Shown: positions 54,791-63,848, counted from the stretch's first letter. The stretch is 64,000 bases of DNA from Paraburkholderia humisilvae (GCF_902859855.1 NZ_CADIKH010000015.1:123918-187917), one strand, 5' to 3'. Notes: generated by a model not told the origin, from the sequence alone. Made by a program: numbers and translations.

Positions 54791-55537
54791 TCAGGCTGAG
54801 GCACGTGCCTCCGGATTCGCCTGATTATGTGCTGCGATAACCTTGGCGGCCTCGAGCAGAGTGGCCACTATACCATCCGATTTAATTGTTTGTATAGCCT
54901 GGCCATGGTTATAGCCATAAGGCAGCGTGAGCGTTGCCATGCCGGCTGCGCGGCCCGCGAGCGCGTCGTTCTCCGAATCGCCGATCGCGACGGTCGCCTG
55001 CGGTGGCACCTGCATGGCCTCGCAGGCGGCGAGCATCGGCAGCGGATCGGGTTTTTTCTTCGCAAGACTGTCGCCGCCGATCACGACGCTAAAGAGCGGA
55101 AACAGTCCGTACTGCTTCAGCAGTTCGAGCGCGAACCGGTGCGGTTTGTTGGTGACGCAAGCGAGCTTTAGTCCCGCGCCGCGCAGTGCGGTGAGGCCCG
55201 CTTCGACGTCCGGATAAAGCCGCGTATGCAGCCCGTTGATCTTCGCGTACTCCGCCTGGTAGATCGCCAGCGCCTCGTCGAAACGTTCCTGCGCATGATC
55301 GGCGGGAAAGCGCGGCGCGAGCACGCTGCGGATCAGATGTTCCGAGCCTTTGCCTACGTAGTCGATCACTTCCTCGCGCGATGTTTCTTCCGCGTCGAGT
55401 TGCGCAAGCATTCCGTTCAGGCCTGCGGTGAAATCGTCGGCGGTGTCGACCATCGTGCCGTCGAGGTCGATGATCGCCGCGACGACGCGCGGCGCGGACA
55501 AAACAGGGGCGGCGTAGCGAGGAGGCGTGGTCGTCAT
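54791..55537 (-). CDS. gph: Phosphoglycolate phosphatase
   Basis: A 248-residue HAD phosphatase. Motif I is AIIDLDGTMVDTADDF, motif II CVTNKP, the Lys is in KKKPDPLPML and motif IV GDSENDALAGRAAGM; the cap domain lies between motifs I and II. It dephosphorylates 2-phosphoglycolate. ATG 55537 is one base after the rpe stop, so the two are coupled, the common rpe-gph-trpE order. Confidence 0.95.
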   Translation of the reverse strand: MTTTPPRYAAPVLSAPRVVAAIIDLDGTMVDTADDFTAGLNGMLAQLDAEETSREEVIDYVGKGSEHLIRSVLAPRFPADHAQERFDEALAIYQAEYAKINGLHTRLYPDVEAGLTALRGAGLKLACVTNKPHRFALELLKQYGLFPLFSVVIGGDSLAKKKPDPLPMLAACEAMQVPPQATVAIGDSENDALAGRAAGMATLTLPYGYNHGQAIQTIKSDGIVATLLEAAKVIAAHNQANPEARASA

Positions 55538-55538
55538 G

Positions 55539-56222
55539 TCAATGCTCGATGTTGGCGAGGGCGCTGCGCATCTGGCCGATGATGGCCTTGTAGTCAGGGT
55601 GTCCGAAAATGGCGGAACCGGCGACAAAGGTATCCGCGCCGGCAGCCGCGATCTGCGCGATGTTGTCGATCTTCACGCCGCCATCCACTTCGAGATGGAT
55701 CTCGCGGCCGGTCTTGTCCCGGTATGCGTCGATGCGCTCGCGCGCTTCACGCAGTTTGTTGAGTGCCTCGGGAATGAACGACTGCCCGCCGAACCCCGGA
55801 TTCACCGACATGATCAGCACGAGATCGACGCGGTCCATCACATGGTCGAGGTAACTGAGCGACGTGGCCGGGTTGAACACGAGGCCGGCTTTGCAGCCGT
55901 GATCGCGAATCAACGTCAGCGTGCGGTCGATGTGATCGGACGCTTCCGGGTGAAAGCTGATCACGTTCGCGCCGGCTTTCGCGAAGTCCGGCACGATGCG
56001 GTCGACCGGGCGCACCATCAGGTGCACGTCGATCGGCACCTGCACGTGCGGGCGGATCGCCTCGCACACGAGCGGACCGATGGTCAGATTAGGCACGTAA
56101 TGGTTGTCCATCACGTCGAAGTGGATCCAGTCCGCACCGGCGGCAACCACGTTGCGGACTTCTTCACCGAGTCGCGAGAAATCGGCGGACAGAATACTGG
56201 GGGCGATGTGGAATTGCGTCAT
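55539..56222 (-). CDS. rpe: Ribulose-phosphate 3-epimerase
   Basis: A 227-residue TIM-barrel enzyme. Signatures are IAPSILSADFSRLGEEV, WIHFDVMDNHYVPNLTIGP, DVHLMVRPVD and the VDLVLIMSVNPGFGGQSF stretch, with the metal-binding His and Asp residues. It interconverts ribulose- and xylulose-5-phosphate in the pentose phosphate pathway. It is divergent from apaG (264-base gap). Confidence 0.97.
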   Translation of the reverse strand: MTQFHIAPSILSADFSRLGEEVRNVVAAGADWIHFDVMDNHYVPNLTIGPLVCEAIRPHVQVPIDVHLMVRPVDRIVPDFAKAGANVISFHPEASDHIDRTLTLIRDHGCKAGLVFNPATSLSYLDHVMDRVDLVLIMSVNPGFGGQSFIPEALNKLREARERIDAYRDKTGREIHLEVDGGVKIDNIAQIAAAGADTFVAGSAIFGHPDYKAIIGQMRSALANIEH

Positions 56223-56486
56223 GTCGGAGGCCGGACGGTTTGGCGAAAAGCGTTATTTTACCGTCACATGCGTGTGGAAGCCTTGTCCGGATGGCCTACG
56301 CGGTTGCGGGCGTGCGTTTCATCAAGCAGAATGCCAATTCATCACGAACTGCCCGTCTGCAACGCGTCGCAGTCTGTCGCGAACGGTTTTTTCTTACAGA
56401 CCCGCATTGGCGTTCGCACCGGTTTGCGCAACGGGCCTCATCCGAGGTTTTACGCAGGCCGCACTACTTTGGAATCAGGCAACAGG

Positions 56487-56861
56487 ATGAGTCAGTATCA
56501 ATTCAGCGTGTCTACGCAGGTGCGTTACCTGCCTGATGAGTCGGATCCGGAACGCCGTCAATATGCGTTCGCGTACACGCTGACCATCCGCAATACCGGG
56601 CAGGCGCCCGCGCAGCTGATCGCTCGCCACTGGGTCATTACAGATAGTGAAAACCACGTTCAGGAAGTGAAAGGTCTGGGTGTGGTCGGGCACCAGCCGC
56701 TTCTCAAACCGGGCGAGCAATTCGAATACACGAGCTGGGCCGTGATCGCGACGCCCGTCGGCACGATGCGGGGCGAGTATTTCTGTGTGGCGGAAGACGG
56801 CGAGCGTTTCGAAGCGCCGGTGCCTGAATTCGTATTGCGCATGCCGCGCACGCTGCATTGA
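56487..56861 (+). CDS. apaG: ApaG domain protein
   Basis: A 124-residue protein with the fibronectin-like ApaG fold: YAFAYTLTIRNTGQAPAQLI, the LIARHWVITD strand and a GVVGHQPLLKPGEQFEYTSW stretch are all conserved. ApaG binds divalent ions in structural studies but its cellular role is unclear. ATG 56487 has ACAGG just upstream. It is the first gene of the plus-strand block leading to mltA. Confidence 0.95.
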   Translation: MSQYQFSVSTQVRYLPDESDPERRQYAFAYTLTIRNTGQAPAQLIARHWVITDSENHVQEVKGLGVVGHQPLLKPGEQFEYTSWAVIATPVGTMRGEYFCVAEDGERFEAPVPEFVLRMPRTLH

Positions 56862-56900
56862 AGCGGCGCGGATTCATTCCCCCGTTTTCTTCCGGGCCGG

Positions 56901-57116
56901 CTAGCGGCGCGGTGGCTGCTGCGTGGACGCTTGCGCGTTCTGCGCCGGCGGCGTGTTCTGCGCTTGCTGTGCCTGTTGCCTCAGTTGCTGTTCCTTGCGC
57001 GCCATCTTCTTCTTACCGGACGTGGTCCATACCACGATGAAGACGAGCAGGAACAGCGCCAGAAACGACTCCAGCGCAAAGATGAGCATCGGATATTCGT
57101 CGAGCAGATCAGACAT
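56901..57116 (-). CDS. Small membrane-anchored protein, unknown
   Basis: A 71-residue protein with one membrane helix (about 9-30, FALESFLALFLLVFIVVW) followed by a basic stretch (GKKKMARKEQQLRQQ) and a Gln/Pro/Ala-rich tail ending QQPPRR. Layout resembles short inner-membrane proteins with a disordered cytoplasmic tail. The start at 57116 (MSDLLDEYPM) is preferred to the in-frame ATGs at 57131 and 57128. It lies antisense between apaG and mltA. Real coding is likely from the clear topology but the function is unknown. Confidence 0.55.
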   Translation of the reverse strand: MSDLLDEYPMLIFALESFLALFLLVFIVVWTTSGKKKMARKEQQLRQQAQQAQNTPPAQNAQASTQQPPRR

Positions 57117-57144
57117 AGCGGTTTCCATCAAGAACGAGCATTGT

Positions 57145-58269
57145 ATGCGGTTTGTCCGCGGCGCCGCGCTTTGGGCCGTGTCGGTTTCGATGGCGGTGAT
57201 GCTTGCCGCGTGCGGCGGGCGTGGGACGGTTCGCCCGTCCGGGAATCCGCCGACCGGCGCGGCGCTTATCCCGGGGCAGATCGCCGCCGCGCGACTGACA
57301 CCGGTCGCGTGGCAGCAGGTGCCGGGCTGGCAGGACGATTCGCTGATCGGCGCGACGGCTGCGTTGCGGCAAAACTGCGTCAGGCTCGCACGTCAACCGA
57401 ACTGGCAGCGTGCGTGCGTGGCGGTCGAGCAGATCGACGATCTCGACGTCGCCGGGGCGCGGACCTTCTTTGAAACCTACTTCACGCCGTTCCAGTTCGC
57501 GAACGCCGACGGCACGCTCGACGGACTCGTGACCGGCTACTACGAGCCGTTGCTGCATGGTTCGCGCACGCGACATGGCGTCTATCAGACCGCGTTGTAC
57601 CGTTGGCCGGCCGGTTACCGCGCAGGCGAGTCGCTGCCGGCGCGCTCGCAACTCGAGCGCGCTGGCGCGCTGGACGGCAACGAACTTGTCTGGGTCGACG
57701 ATCCGATCGAAGCGTTTTTCCTGCAAGTGCAAGGGTCGGGACGCATCGTGATGGAAGACGGCAGCGTGATGCGAGTGGGCTTCGGCGGGACGAACAATCA
57801 GCCGTACCGGTCGATCGGCCGCTGGTTGCTGGACCATGGCGAAATCACGCCTGCGCAGGGGACGATGCAGGGCATCAAGGCATGGGCGCGCGCGAATCCG
57901 ACGCGCGTCGATGCGTTACTCGACACGAACCCGCGCTTTGTATTCTTCCGCGAGATGACGCCAGCCGATCCGGCGCCGGGTGGCGGAGCCGATGGTCCGA
58001 TCGGCGCACTCGGCGTTCCGCTTACGCCGGAGCGTTCGATCGCGGTGGATCCGTCGTCGATTCCGCTCGGTACGCCCGTGTTTCTACAGACGACCCGGCC
58101 GATGACCAACGCGCCGATGAATCGACTTGTGTTCGCACAGGACACCGGCACGGCGATTCGAGGCGGCGTGCGAGCCGACTACTTCTGGGGGCTCGGCGAC
58201 GAAGCGGGCGATCTGGCCGGCAAGATGAAGCAGAACGGCAGGATGTGGCTGCTGTTGCCGAACTCGTGA
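57145..58269 (+). CDS. mltA: Membrane-bound lytic murein transglycosylase A
   Basis: A 374-residue lipoprotein (signal ending VMLAAC, C22). The MltA domain is shown by VTGYYEPLLHGSR, FFLQVQGSGRI, YRSIGRWLLDHGEI and the C-terminal VFAQDTGTAIRGGVRADYFW, where D333 is the expected catalytic Asp. It cleaves peptidoglycan glycan strands to 1,6-anhydro ends on the periplasmic side of the outer membrane. It follows apaG on the plus strand and converges with paaK. Confidence 0.95.
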   Translation: MRFVRGAALWAVSVSMAVMLAACGGRGTVRPSGNPPTGAALIPGQIAAARLTPVAWQQVPGWQDDSLIGATAALRQNCVRLARQPNWQRACVAVEQIDDLDVAGARTFFETYFTPFQFANADGTLDGLVTGYYEPLLHGSRTRHGVYQTALYRWPAGYRAGESLPARSQLERAGALDGNELVWVDDPIEAFFLQVQGSGRIVMEDGSVMRVGFGGTNNQPYRSIGRWLLDHGEITPAQGTMQGIKAWARANPTRVDALLDTNPRFVFFREMTPADPAPGGGADGPIGALGVPLTPERSIAVDPSSIPLGTPVFLQTTRPMTNAPMNRLVFAQDTGTAIRGGVRADYFWGLGDEAGDLAGKMKQNGRMWLLLPNS

Positions 58270-58277
58270 ACGCCGTA

Positions 58278-59582
58278 TCAGGCGCCGCCCTTGCGCTTGT
58301 CGACGACGCGGCGCGCCTTGCCGACCGAGCGCTCGATGCCGTTCACCGCTAGCACGTTGACAATTGCCGTCACCCCGATCAGCGCCTTGATGTCGTAAGC
58401 GAGCGTGTCTCGTGCCGTGTTGAGCGCCGGCGAGTCCGGTGCCGTCTCGGGGCATGGTTCGACGTTGATTGTCATCACGTCGAGCGGCCCCTCCTTGGTC
58501 AGCACAATCTGATAGTGCGGTGCGAGCGCATGCTGTTTCAGCAGCAGTTCCTCGATTTGCGTTGGAAATACGTTAACGCCGCGCACGATCATCATGTCAT
58601 CACAGCGGCCGGTGATTTTCTCCATGCGGCGCATTGTGCGCGCAGTGCCGGGCAGCAGGCGCGTCAGATCGCGAGTCCGATATCGGATGATCGGCAGCGC
58701 TTCCTTCGTCAATGATGTAAACACCAGTTCGCCGAGTTCACCGTCGGGCAACGCTTCACCCGTCTCTGGGTCGACGATTTCGGGGTAGAAATGGTCTTCC
58801 CAGATGGTCGGGCCGTCTTTGGTTTCGACACATTCCGACGCGACGCCTGGTCCCATCACTTCCGACAGCCCATAGATGTCGACCGCATCGATGCCCATGC
58901 GTGCTTCGATCGCGCAGCGCATGTCGTTGGTCCACGGCTCCGCGCCGAAGATGCCGACTCGCAGCGAGCTATGCGCGGGATCGACGCCCTGCCGCTCGAA
59001 CTCGTCGGCGAGCGACAGCATGTAGCTAGGCGTCACCATGATGATGTCCGGGCTAAAGTCCTGGATCAGCTGGACCTGCTTTTCCGTTTGACCGCCACCG
59101 AACGGGATTACCGTGAGACCCGCGCGCTCAGCACCGTAGTGCGCACCGAGCCCGCCGGTAAAGAGACCGTATCCGTAGCTGATGTGGACCTTGTCGCCCG
59201 AACGCGCGCCCGCTGCGCGAATCGAGCGCGCGACGAGTGACGCCCATGTGTCGATGTCGCGTGCGGTGTAGCCGACGACAGTCGGCTTGCCGGTCGTGCC
59301 CGATGACGCGTGAATTCGCGCGATGCGTTCCTGCGGCACCGCGAAGAGACCGAACGGGTAGTTGTCGCGCAGATCTTTCTTGGTCGTGAACGGGAAGCGC
59401 GACAGGTCAGAGAGCGTCTCCAGATCGGCTGGGTGGACGCCGGCCTCGTCGAACTTGCGGCGATATACCGGCGAGTTTTCGTAGGCATGCGTGAGCGACC
59501 ACTTCAGCCTGTCGAGCTGCAGCGCGGCAAGCTCGTCGCGGCTCGCCTGTTCGATCGGATCGAGCGGAAGCGAGTGGGTCAT
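58278..59582 (-). CDS. paaK: Phenylacetate-CoA ligase
   Basis: A 434-residue adenylate-forming enzyme. The ATP-binding motif is HASSGTTGKPTVVGYT, GAEPWTNDMR and DIYGLSEVMGPGVA form the nucleotide pocket, and the C-terminal domain carries ITGRCDDMMIVRGVNVFP. It activates phenylacetate with ATP and CoA, the first step of aerobic phenylacetate breakdown. ATG 59582 has AGGAGA 8 bases upstream. It is the last gene of paaN-paaG-paaI-paaK. Confidence 0.96.
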   Translation of the reverse strand: MTHSLPLDPIEQASRDELAALQLDRLKWSLTHAYENSPVYRRKFDEAGVHPADLETLSDLSRFPFTTKKDLRDNYPFGLFAVPQERIARIHASSGTTGKPTVVGYTARDIDTWASLVARSIRAAGARSGDKVHISYGYGLFTGGLGAHYGAERAGLTVIPFGGGQTEKQVQLIQDFSPDIIMVTPSYMLSLADEFERQGVDPAHSSLRVGIFGAEPWTNDMRCAIEARMGIDAVDIYGLSEVMGPGVASECVETKDGPTIWEDHFYPEIVDPETGEALPDGELGELVFTSLTKEALPIIRYRTRDLTRLLPGTARTMRRMEKITGRCDDMMIVRGVNVFPTQIEELLLKQHALAPHYQIVLTKEGPLDVMTINVEPCPETAPDSPALNTARDTLAYDIKALIGVTAIVNVLAVNGIERSVGKARRVVDKRKGGA

Positions 59583-59662
59583 CGAGTGTCTCCTGGTGCT
59601 TTTTTGAATGGGTGCAGCGCGGTGCGGCGGCGACGCGACGCCTGGCAATCGCCGGTTCGCCG

Positions 59663-60124
59663 TTACCTGTCCGCGGGGATCACCGTGCCCTTGATTTGCG
59701 TGGATTTGCCGCGGAACATCGCGACGGTTTCGTTCGCGCGATTGGTGATGCGTATGTCGTAGATGCCGGTGCGGCCGGTCAATGACTGTTCGACGGCTTC
59801 CGCGGTTAGCAGATCTCCACCATGCACGGGCCGGAGAAACTCGATTGAGCAGCCGGACGCAACGGTGTTGATGTTGTGCGAGTTGCACGCGAACGCGAAC
59901 GTTGAATCGGCGAGCGTGAAGATGAGACCGCCATGGCAGATGCGATGTCCATTCAGAAAATCGGCACGCACGAGCATTCGCATGCGCGCGTAGCCTGGCC
60001 GGACTTCCAGCAATTCAAGTCCGAGCACGCGGCTGCAGGCGTCTGCCTCAAACATTGCAGCGGCCGTCGCGCGCGCGAGTTCGTCGGCGGACATCGGTTC
60101 GTTGCGTTCAGATTGCGTCGACAT
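59663..60124 (-). CDS. paaI: Hydroxyphenylacetyl-CoA thioesterase
   Basis: A 153-residue hotdog-fold thioesterase. The key segment DFLNGHRICHGGLIFTLADS is conserved with the catalytic Asp-type residue in LADSTFAFA, and SIEFLRPVHGGDLLTAEA follows. PaaI hydrolyses dead-end CoA thioesters of the phenylacetate pathway and recovers CoA. Its ATG lies one base after the paaG stop, so translation is coupled. Confidence 0.95.
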   Translation of the reverse strand: MSTQSERNEPMSADELARATAAAMFEADACSRVLGLELLEVRPGYARMRMLVRADFLNGHRICHGGLIFTLADSTFAFACNSHNINTVASGCSIEFLRPVHGGDLLTAEAVEQSLTGRTGIYDIRITNRANETVAMFRGKSTQIKGTVIPADR

Positions 60125-60125
60125 A

Positions 60126-60917
60126 TCAGCGGCCCTCGAAGCGCGGGGTGCGTTTTTCGATGAACGCGCGTACGCCTTCCGCGTAGTCGTGTGACGCGCC
60201 CAGTTCGCGCTGCAGATCGCGCTCGAGGTCGAGTTGCTGATCGAGCGTTTGTGTCATGCCCTTGCGCATTGCCAGTTTGGTGGCGGCGATGGCTTTGGTG
60301 GGCTGTTGAGCGAGCTGCGCAGCCAGTTTCGCTGCTGTCGGGAGTAATTCACTATCGTCGACCACTTGCCAGACGAGTCCCCAGCTTTCCGCTTTTTCCG
60401 CGCTCAGTTTGTCCCCGGTCATGGCGAGGCCAAGTGCGCGCGCGATGCCAATGCGCTGCGGCAGGAACCACGTGCCGCCGGAATCCGGCACGAGGCCGAT
60501 CTTGACGAAAGCCTGAATGAAACTTGCCGAGCGCGACGCAAGCACGATGTCGCAGGCGAGTGCGAGATTCGCGCCGGCGCCTGCGGCCGTACCGTTGACC
60601 GCCGCGATAACCGGCAGCGGTAATGACTGAATCCGGCGTATCAGCGGGTTGAAATGCCGACCGATCACGTCGCCGAGGTCGGTCATCGTGCCCGGCGTAA
60701 AGTCGAGATCCGCGAGATCCTGGCCCGCGCAAAAGCCTCGGCCGGCACCGGTAAGCACAAGCGCGCGAGCGCCAGCCGCGTCAACTTCATCGAGTGCCGC
60801 CGCAAGTTCCTCGTGCATCGCACGTGTGAAACTATTGAGCTTGTCGGGACGGTTCAGCGTGATTGTGACGACGTGGCTCGTCGAATCGTTGACTACGCGG
60901 ATCGCTTCATTTGCCAT
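60126..60917 (-). CDS. paaG: Epoxyphenylacetyl-CoA isomerase (crotonase family)
   Basis: A 263-residue crotonase-fold protein. The oxyanion hole segments are GRGFCAGQDLAD and NGTAAGAGANLALACDIVL; the catalytic acid lies in FVKIGLVPDSGGTWFLPQ, which is PaaG-like. It isomerises ring-1,2-epoxyphenylacetyl-CoA to the oxepin form and later moves a double bond. ATG 60917. It lies downstream of paaN behind the palindrome at 61011-61042. Confidence 0.93.
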   Translation of the reverse strand: MANEAIRVVNDSTSHVVTITLNRPDKLNSFTRAMHEELAAALDEVDAAGARALVLTGAGRGFCAGQDLADLDFTPGTMTDLGDVIGRHFNPLIRRIQSLPLPVIAAVNGTAAGAGANLALACDIVLASRSASFIQAFVKIGLVPDSGGTWFLPQRIGIARALGLAMTGDKLSAEKAESWGLVWQVVDDSELLPTAAKLAAQLAQQPTKAIAATKLAMRKGMTQTLDQQLDLERDLQRELGASHDYAEGVRAFIEKRTPRFEGR

Positions 60918-61010
60918 CGGATGTCTCCTCCCACGGGTGACGGTCGGCACAGCGGGGTCGGCGAAAGTCGACCCTTGATTCATGTTAGAGCCCCGCGCTG
61001 TTTGGCAACA

Positions 61011-61042
61011 GTCGGCCAAATGGCATATGCCATTTGGCCGAC
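61011..61042. repeat. 32-bp perfect palindrome directly after paaN stop
   Basis: GTCGGCCAAATGGCAT (61011-61026) is followed at once by its exact reverse complement (61027-61042). The paaN stop codon (61045-61043) touches its edge. As RNA it would form a hairpin of up to 14 bp with a four-base tip and no T-tract. Confidence 0.9.
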
Positions 61043-62734
61043 TTACGCGGTGACCGCTTTCGGTTCAACATGAATGCGACTTTGAACAACGCGGAATCGA
61101 TTGGCGACAAACGCTGCATCGGTCAGCGCCGCATTCGCAGCAGGGTTCGCGCCGGTACCATGGAAATCGGAGAACGCAGCTGACTGATTGACGAATACGC
61201 CGCCGGTCAGATTGATCGACAGTGCGACGCCGCCGCGTAGTGACGCTTCGTGTGCTGCTTTGATCACCGAGTTGTCGGTGCTGTAGACCGAGAGCGTCAA
61301 GGCGCCATGTTCAGCGGCGGTATGCGCGGCGAGATCGAGCGACTGATCGGTGGAGTCGGTTGCGATGACGAACGAGATCGGCCCAAACCACTCTTTGGTG
61401 AATTGCGCCGAATCGGTAGCGGCATCCAGTTGCAAAACGAGTGGCGTGCGCACGCGCGCATCGGGGAAAGCCGGGTGCTCGAGCGCCCGGCTGTCGACCA
61501 GAATCCCACCGAGCTTGCGCGCTTCGTCGATGCGCTGCATCACGCCGTCGTTTTGTATCGCGCCAAGGAGTTCGACTGCTTTTGCCGGTTCCACGAGTAT
61601 CTTCTCGACGGCGGCGGCCAGCGCTTGCGCGACGGCGTCGAAGGTCATTGCGCCTTCAGCGGTTTTGATGCCGGTGCGAGGCACATAGATGTTCTGAGGT
61701 GCGGTGCACATCTGGCCGGAGTACAACGCGAGCGAGAACGCAATGTTGCGGGCGGCGGCTTTGATGTCGTCGACCGAGTCGATCACGATCTGGTTGACAC
61801 CGGCCTTTTCGGTGAATACGTGTGCCTGATGCGCATGATGTTCGAGCCAGGTGCCGTTCTGCGTGCTGCCGGTGAAATCGATCAGCTTGATCTGCGGGCA
61901 CAGTGCGAGTTGCTGGGCCAGTTCGCCGTCATTCGGCTCGGTCGCGAGCAAGGTGATGACGTTCGGATCAAAGCCGGCTTCTCGCAGCACGTCGCGAGCA
62001 ATGCGAACGGTGATTGCGAGCGGCAGGATCGCTCCCGGATGCGGCTTGACGATCACCGTGTTGCCGGTCGCGAGGTCGGCGAACAGGCCCGGGTAACCGT
62101 TCCATGTCGGGAACGTGCAGCAGCCGAGCACGAGACCGGTGCCACGCGGGACAACCGTGAAGCGCTTGTGCATCGCGAGCGGCGGGTTTTTGCCTTGCGG
62201 TTTTTCCCAGTGTGCATCGGCCGGAACGCGGCGCAACTGGTCCCACGCGTAGGCGACTGCTTCGAGTGCGCGGTCCTGGGCGTGCGGACCACCGGCTTGA
62301 AAGGCCATCATGAAGGCTTGGCCAGTGGTGTGCATGACCGCATGGCCCATTTCGAAGCTGGCGCGATTGATCCGTTCAAGAATTTCAAGGCTCACGCCGA
62401 CCCACGCTGTCGGACCCGCATCCCGCCAGGTGCGCTGTGCGGATACGGCTGCGTCTACTAGCGCGGCCGGGTCGGCCTGCGGATACCGGATGCCGAGCGG
62501 AACGCCAAATGGAGACGTTTCGGAGCCCACCGTGTTGCCGTTGGTTGGCTGGTCAATCTCGAAGATGCGGTTCAGATGCGCGCGGAACGCGGCGTCACCG
62601 TCGGCATGAGCCGTTTCCCCGTACACTTTGGGACTAGGCATTTCGGCGTACGGGCTCCAGTAGCCGCGCGTTTCGATTGCGGCGAGCGCCTTTTGCAGCG
62701 TGTCTTCGTGCTTGCTGAATAGCGAATGGGTCAT
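61043..62734 (-). CDS. paaN: Phenylacetate degradation protein PaaN (aldehyde-dehydrogenase type)
   Basis: A 563-residue protein of the aldehyde-dehydrogenase superfamily. The nucleotide-binding part is VIVKPHPGAILPLAITV, the catalytic Cys is in YSGQMCTAPQNIYVPRTG, and EKAGVNQIVI resembles the Glu region. It is the PaaN form without the C-terminal hydratase (MaoC) domain found in the E. coli PaaZ fusion, so ring hydrolysis must come from another protein. ATG 62734 gives MTHSLFSKHEDTLQ. It is divergent from the enoyl-CoA hydratase gene. Confidence 0.93.
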   Translation of the reverse strand: MTHSLFSKHEDTLQKALAAIETRGYWSPYAEMPSPKVYGETAHADGDAAFRAHLNRIFEIDQPTNGNTVGSETSPFGVPLGIRYPQADPAALVDAAVSAQRTWRDAGPTAWVGVSLEILERINRASFEMGHAVMHTTGQAFMMAFQAGGPHAQDRALEAVAYAWDQLRRVPADAHWEKPQGKNPPLAMHKRFTVVPRGTGLVLGCCTFPTWNGYPGLFADLATGNTVIVKPHPGAILPLAITVRIARDVLREAGFDPNVITLLATEPNDGELAQQLALCPQIKLIDFTGSTQNGTWLEHHAHQAHVFTEKAGVNQIVIDSVDDIKAAARNIAFSLALYSGQMCTAPQNIYVPRTGIKTAEGAMTFDAVAQALAAAVEKILVEPAKAVELLGAIQNDGVMQRIDEARKLGGILVDSRALEHPAFPDARVRTPLVLQLDAATDSAQFTKEWFGPISFVIATDSTDQSLDLAAHTAAEHGALTLSVYSTDNSVIKAAHEASLRGGVALSINLTGGVFVNQSAAFSDFHGTGANPAANAALTDAAFVANRFRVVQSRIHVEPKAVTA

Positions 62735-62782
62735 GGCGGAAGCGATGCGGGACGGGTTGGAAAAGGTCTCGTCGAATAATTG

Positions 62783-62796
62783 ACCGACCGGTTGGT
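62783..62796. promoter_or_regulatory. Candidate PaaR (TetR-type) operator
   Basis: ACCGACCGGTTGGT is a 14-bp palindrome with one mismatched pair, in the 134-base gap between divergent paaN and the enoyl-CoA hydratase gene. It overlaps a TTGACC that could serve as a -35 element. A palindrome of this ACCGACC-type is what I expect for PaaR-like TetR repressors of beta-proteobacterial phenylacetate genes; paaR itself is not in the window. Confidence 0.55.
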
Positions 62797-62868
62797 TGGT
62801 GAATGGTAGCATTGTTAGCGGCGTGCGCAAAAAATTTCGCGCACTGTCAGTACAACCTCGGAGGATGC

Positions 62869-63645
62869 ATGGCATACGAAAACATTCTGATTGAGACCAG
62901 AGGCAGGGTCGGTCTCGTCACACTGAATCGACCGAAGGCGCTCAACGCACTAAACGACGCGCTGATAGACGAACTAGGTGCAGCGCTGCGTGCATTCGAC
63001 GCGGACGACAACATCGGGGCGATGATCGTGACCGGCAGCGAAAAGGCGTTCGCTGCGGGGGCCGATATCTCGATGATGTCGAAGTACTCCTATATGGACG
63101 CGTACAAGAGCGACTACATCACGCGAAATTGGGAGGCGGTCCGGCAGATTCGCAAGCCAATCATTGCTGCGGTGGGGGGCTTTGCATTGGGCGGCGGCTG
63201 CGAATTGGCCATGTTGTGCGACATCATCATCGCGGCGGATACCGCGAAGTTTGGTCAACCTGAGATCAAGCTGGGCGTCATGCCGGGTGCTGGCGGAACG
63301 CAACGCTTGCCGCGCGCCGTTTCCAAGGCGAAGGCGATGGACATGTGCCTGACGGCGCGTTTCATGGATGCGGACGAGGCCGAGCGCGCGGGGCTCGTGT
63401 CACGCGTGGTTCCGGCGGCGTCGCTGCTCGACGAAGCAGTTTCAGCGGCCACGACGATTGCCGAGTTTCCGTTGCAAGCCGTGATGATGGTGAAGGAGTC
63501 GGTCAACGCCGCATATGAAACGACCTTGGCTGAAGGTGTGCACTTCGAGCGCCGGCTGTTTCACTCGCTGTTCGCTACTGAAGATCAGAAAGAGGGGATG
63601 GCGGCGTTTCTCGAGAAACGCAAACCTGAGTTCAAGCATCGATAG
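62869..63645 (+). CDS. Enoyl-CoA hydratase (PaaF-like)
   Basis: A 258-residue crotonase. SEKAFAAGADISMMS and VGGFALGGGCELAMLCDIII form the oxyanion hole, and two catalytic Glu are in FGQPEIKLGVMPGAGGTQRL as in classical hydratases (the Glu of QPEIKLG and the Glu of GGGCELA). The context makes a role in the beta-oxidation steps after phenylacetate ring cleavage likely. CGGAGG lies 5 bases before ATG 62869. It is divergent from paaN. Confidence 0.9.
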   Translation: MAYENILIETRGRVGLVTLNRPKALNALNDALIDELGAALRAFDADDNIGAMIVTGSEKAFAAGADISMMSKYSYMDAYKSDYITRNWEAVRQIRKPIIAAVGGFALGGGCELAMLCDIIIAADTAKFGQPEIKLGVMPGAGGTQRLPRAVSKAKAMDMCLTARFMDADEAERAGLVSRVVPAASLLDEAVSAATTIAEFPLQAVMMVKESVNAAYETTLAEGVHFERRLFHSLFATEDQKEGMAAFLEKRKPEFKHR

Positions 63646-63819
63646 CATCGGTCTTCAAATACCACTTGCACGTGCTGCGGCGAGTGACTAGAATCTCGGT
63701 CTTTCGCGCTCTGAGCGGCCTCGTTGCGAGGCATAAGCGGGAGGGTGCGGAAGGCGGGAGCGCCAGTAATGGCGGGGCTTTGCGCGGCGTGTGACGGGGT
63801 TGGTGAAGTTAAAAACCTG

Positions 63820-63848
63820 TTGACGGTGTGAGTGGAAGTCTGCATAAT
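63820..63848 (+). promoter_or_regulatory. rRNA operon promoter
   Basis: TTGACG (63820-63825) and CATAAT (63843-63848) are 17 bp apart, followed by a G+C-rich discriminator. The predicted start near 63855 leads into a leader typical of Burkholderia rrn operons. An A-run at 63811-63815 could act as a weak UP element. Confidence 0.8.

Noticed and set aside
54607..54804. Short frame downstream of gph as a possible trp leader peptide
   Set aside because: It starts inside the end of gph, has no Trp residues and overlaps the gph terminator hairpin.
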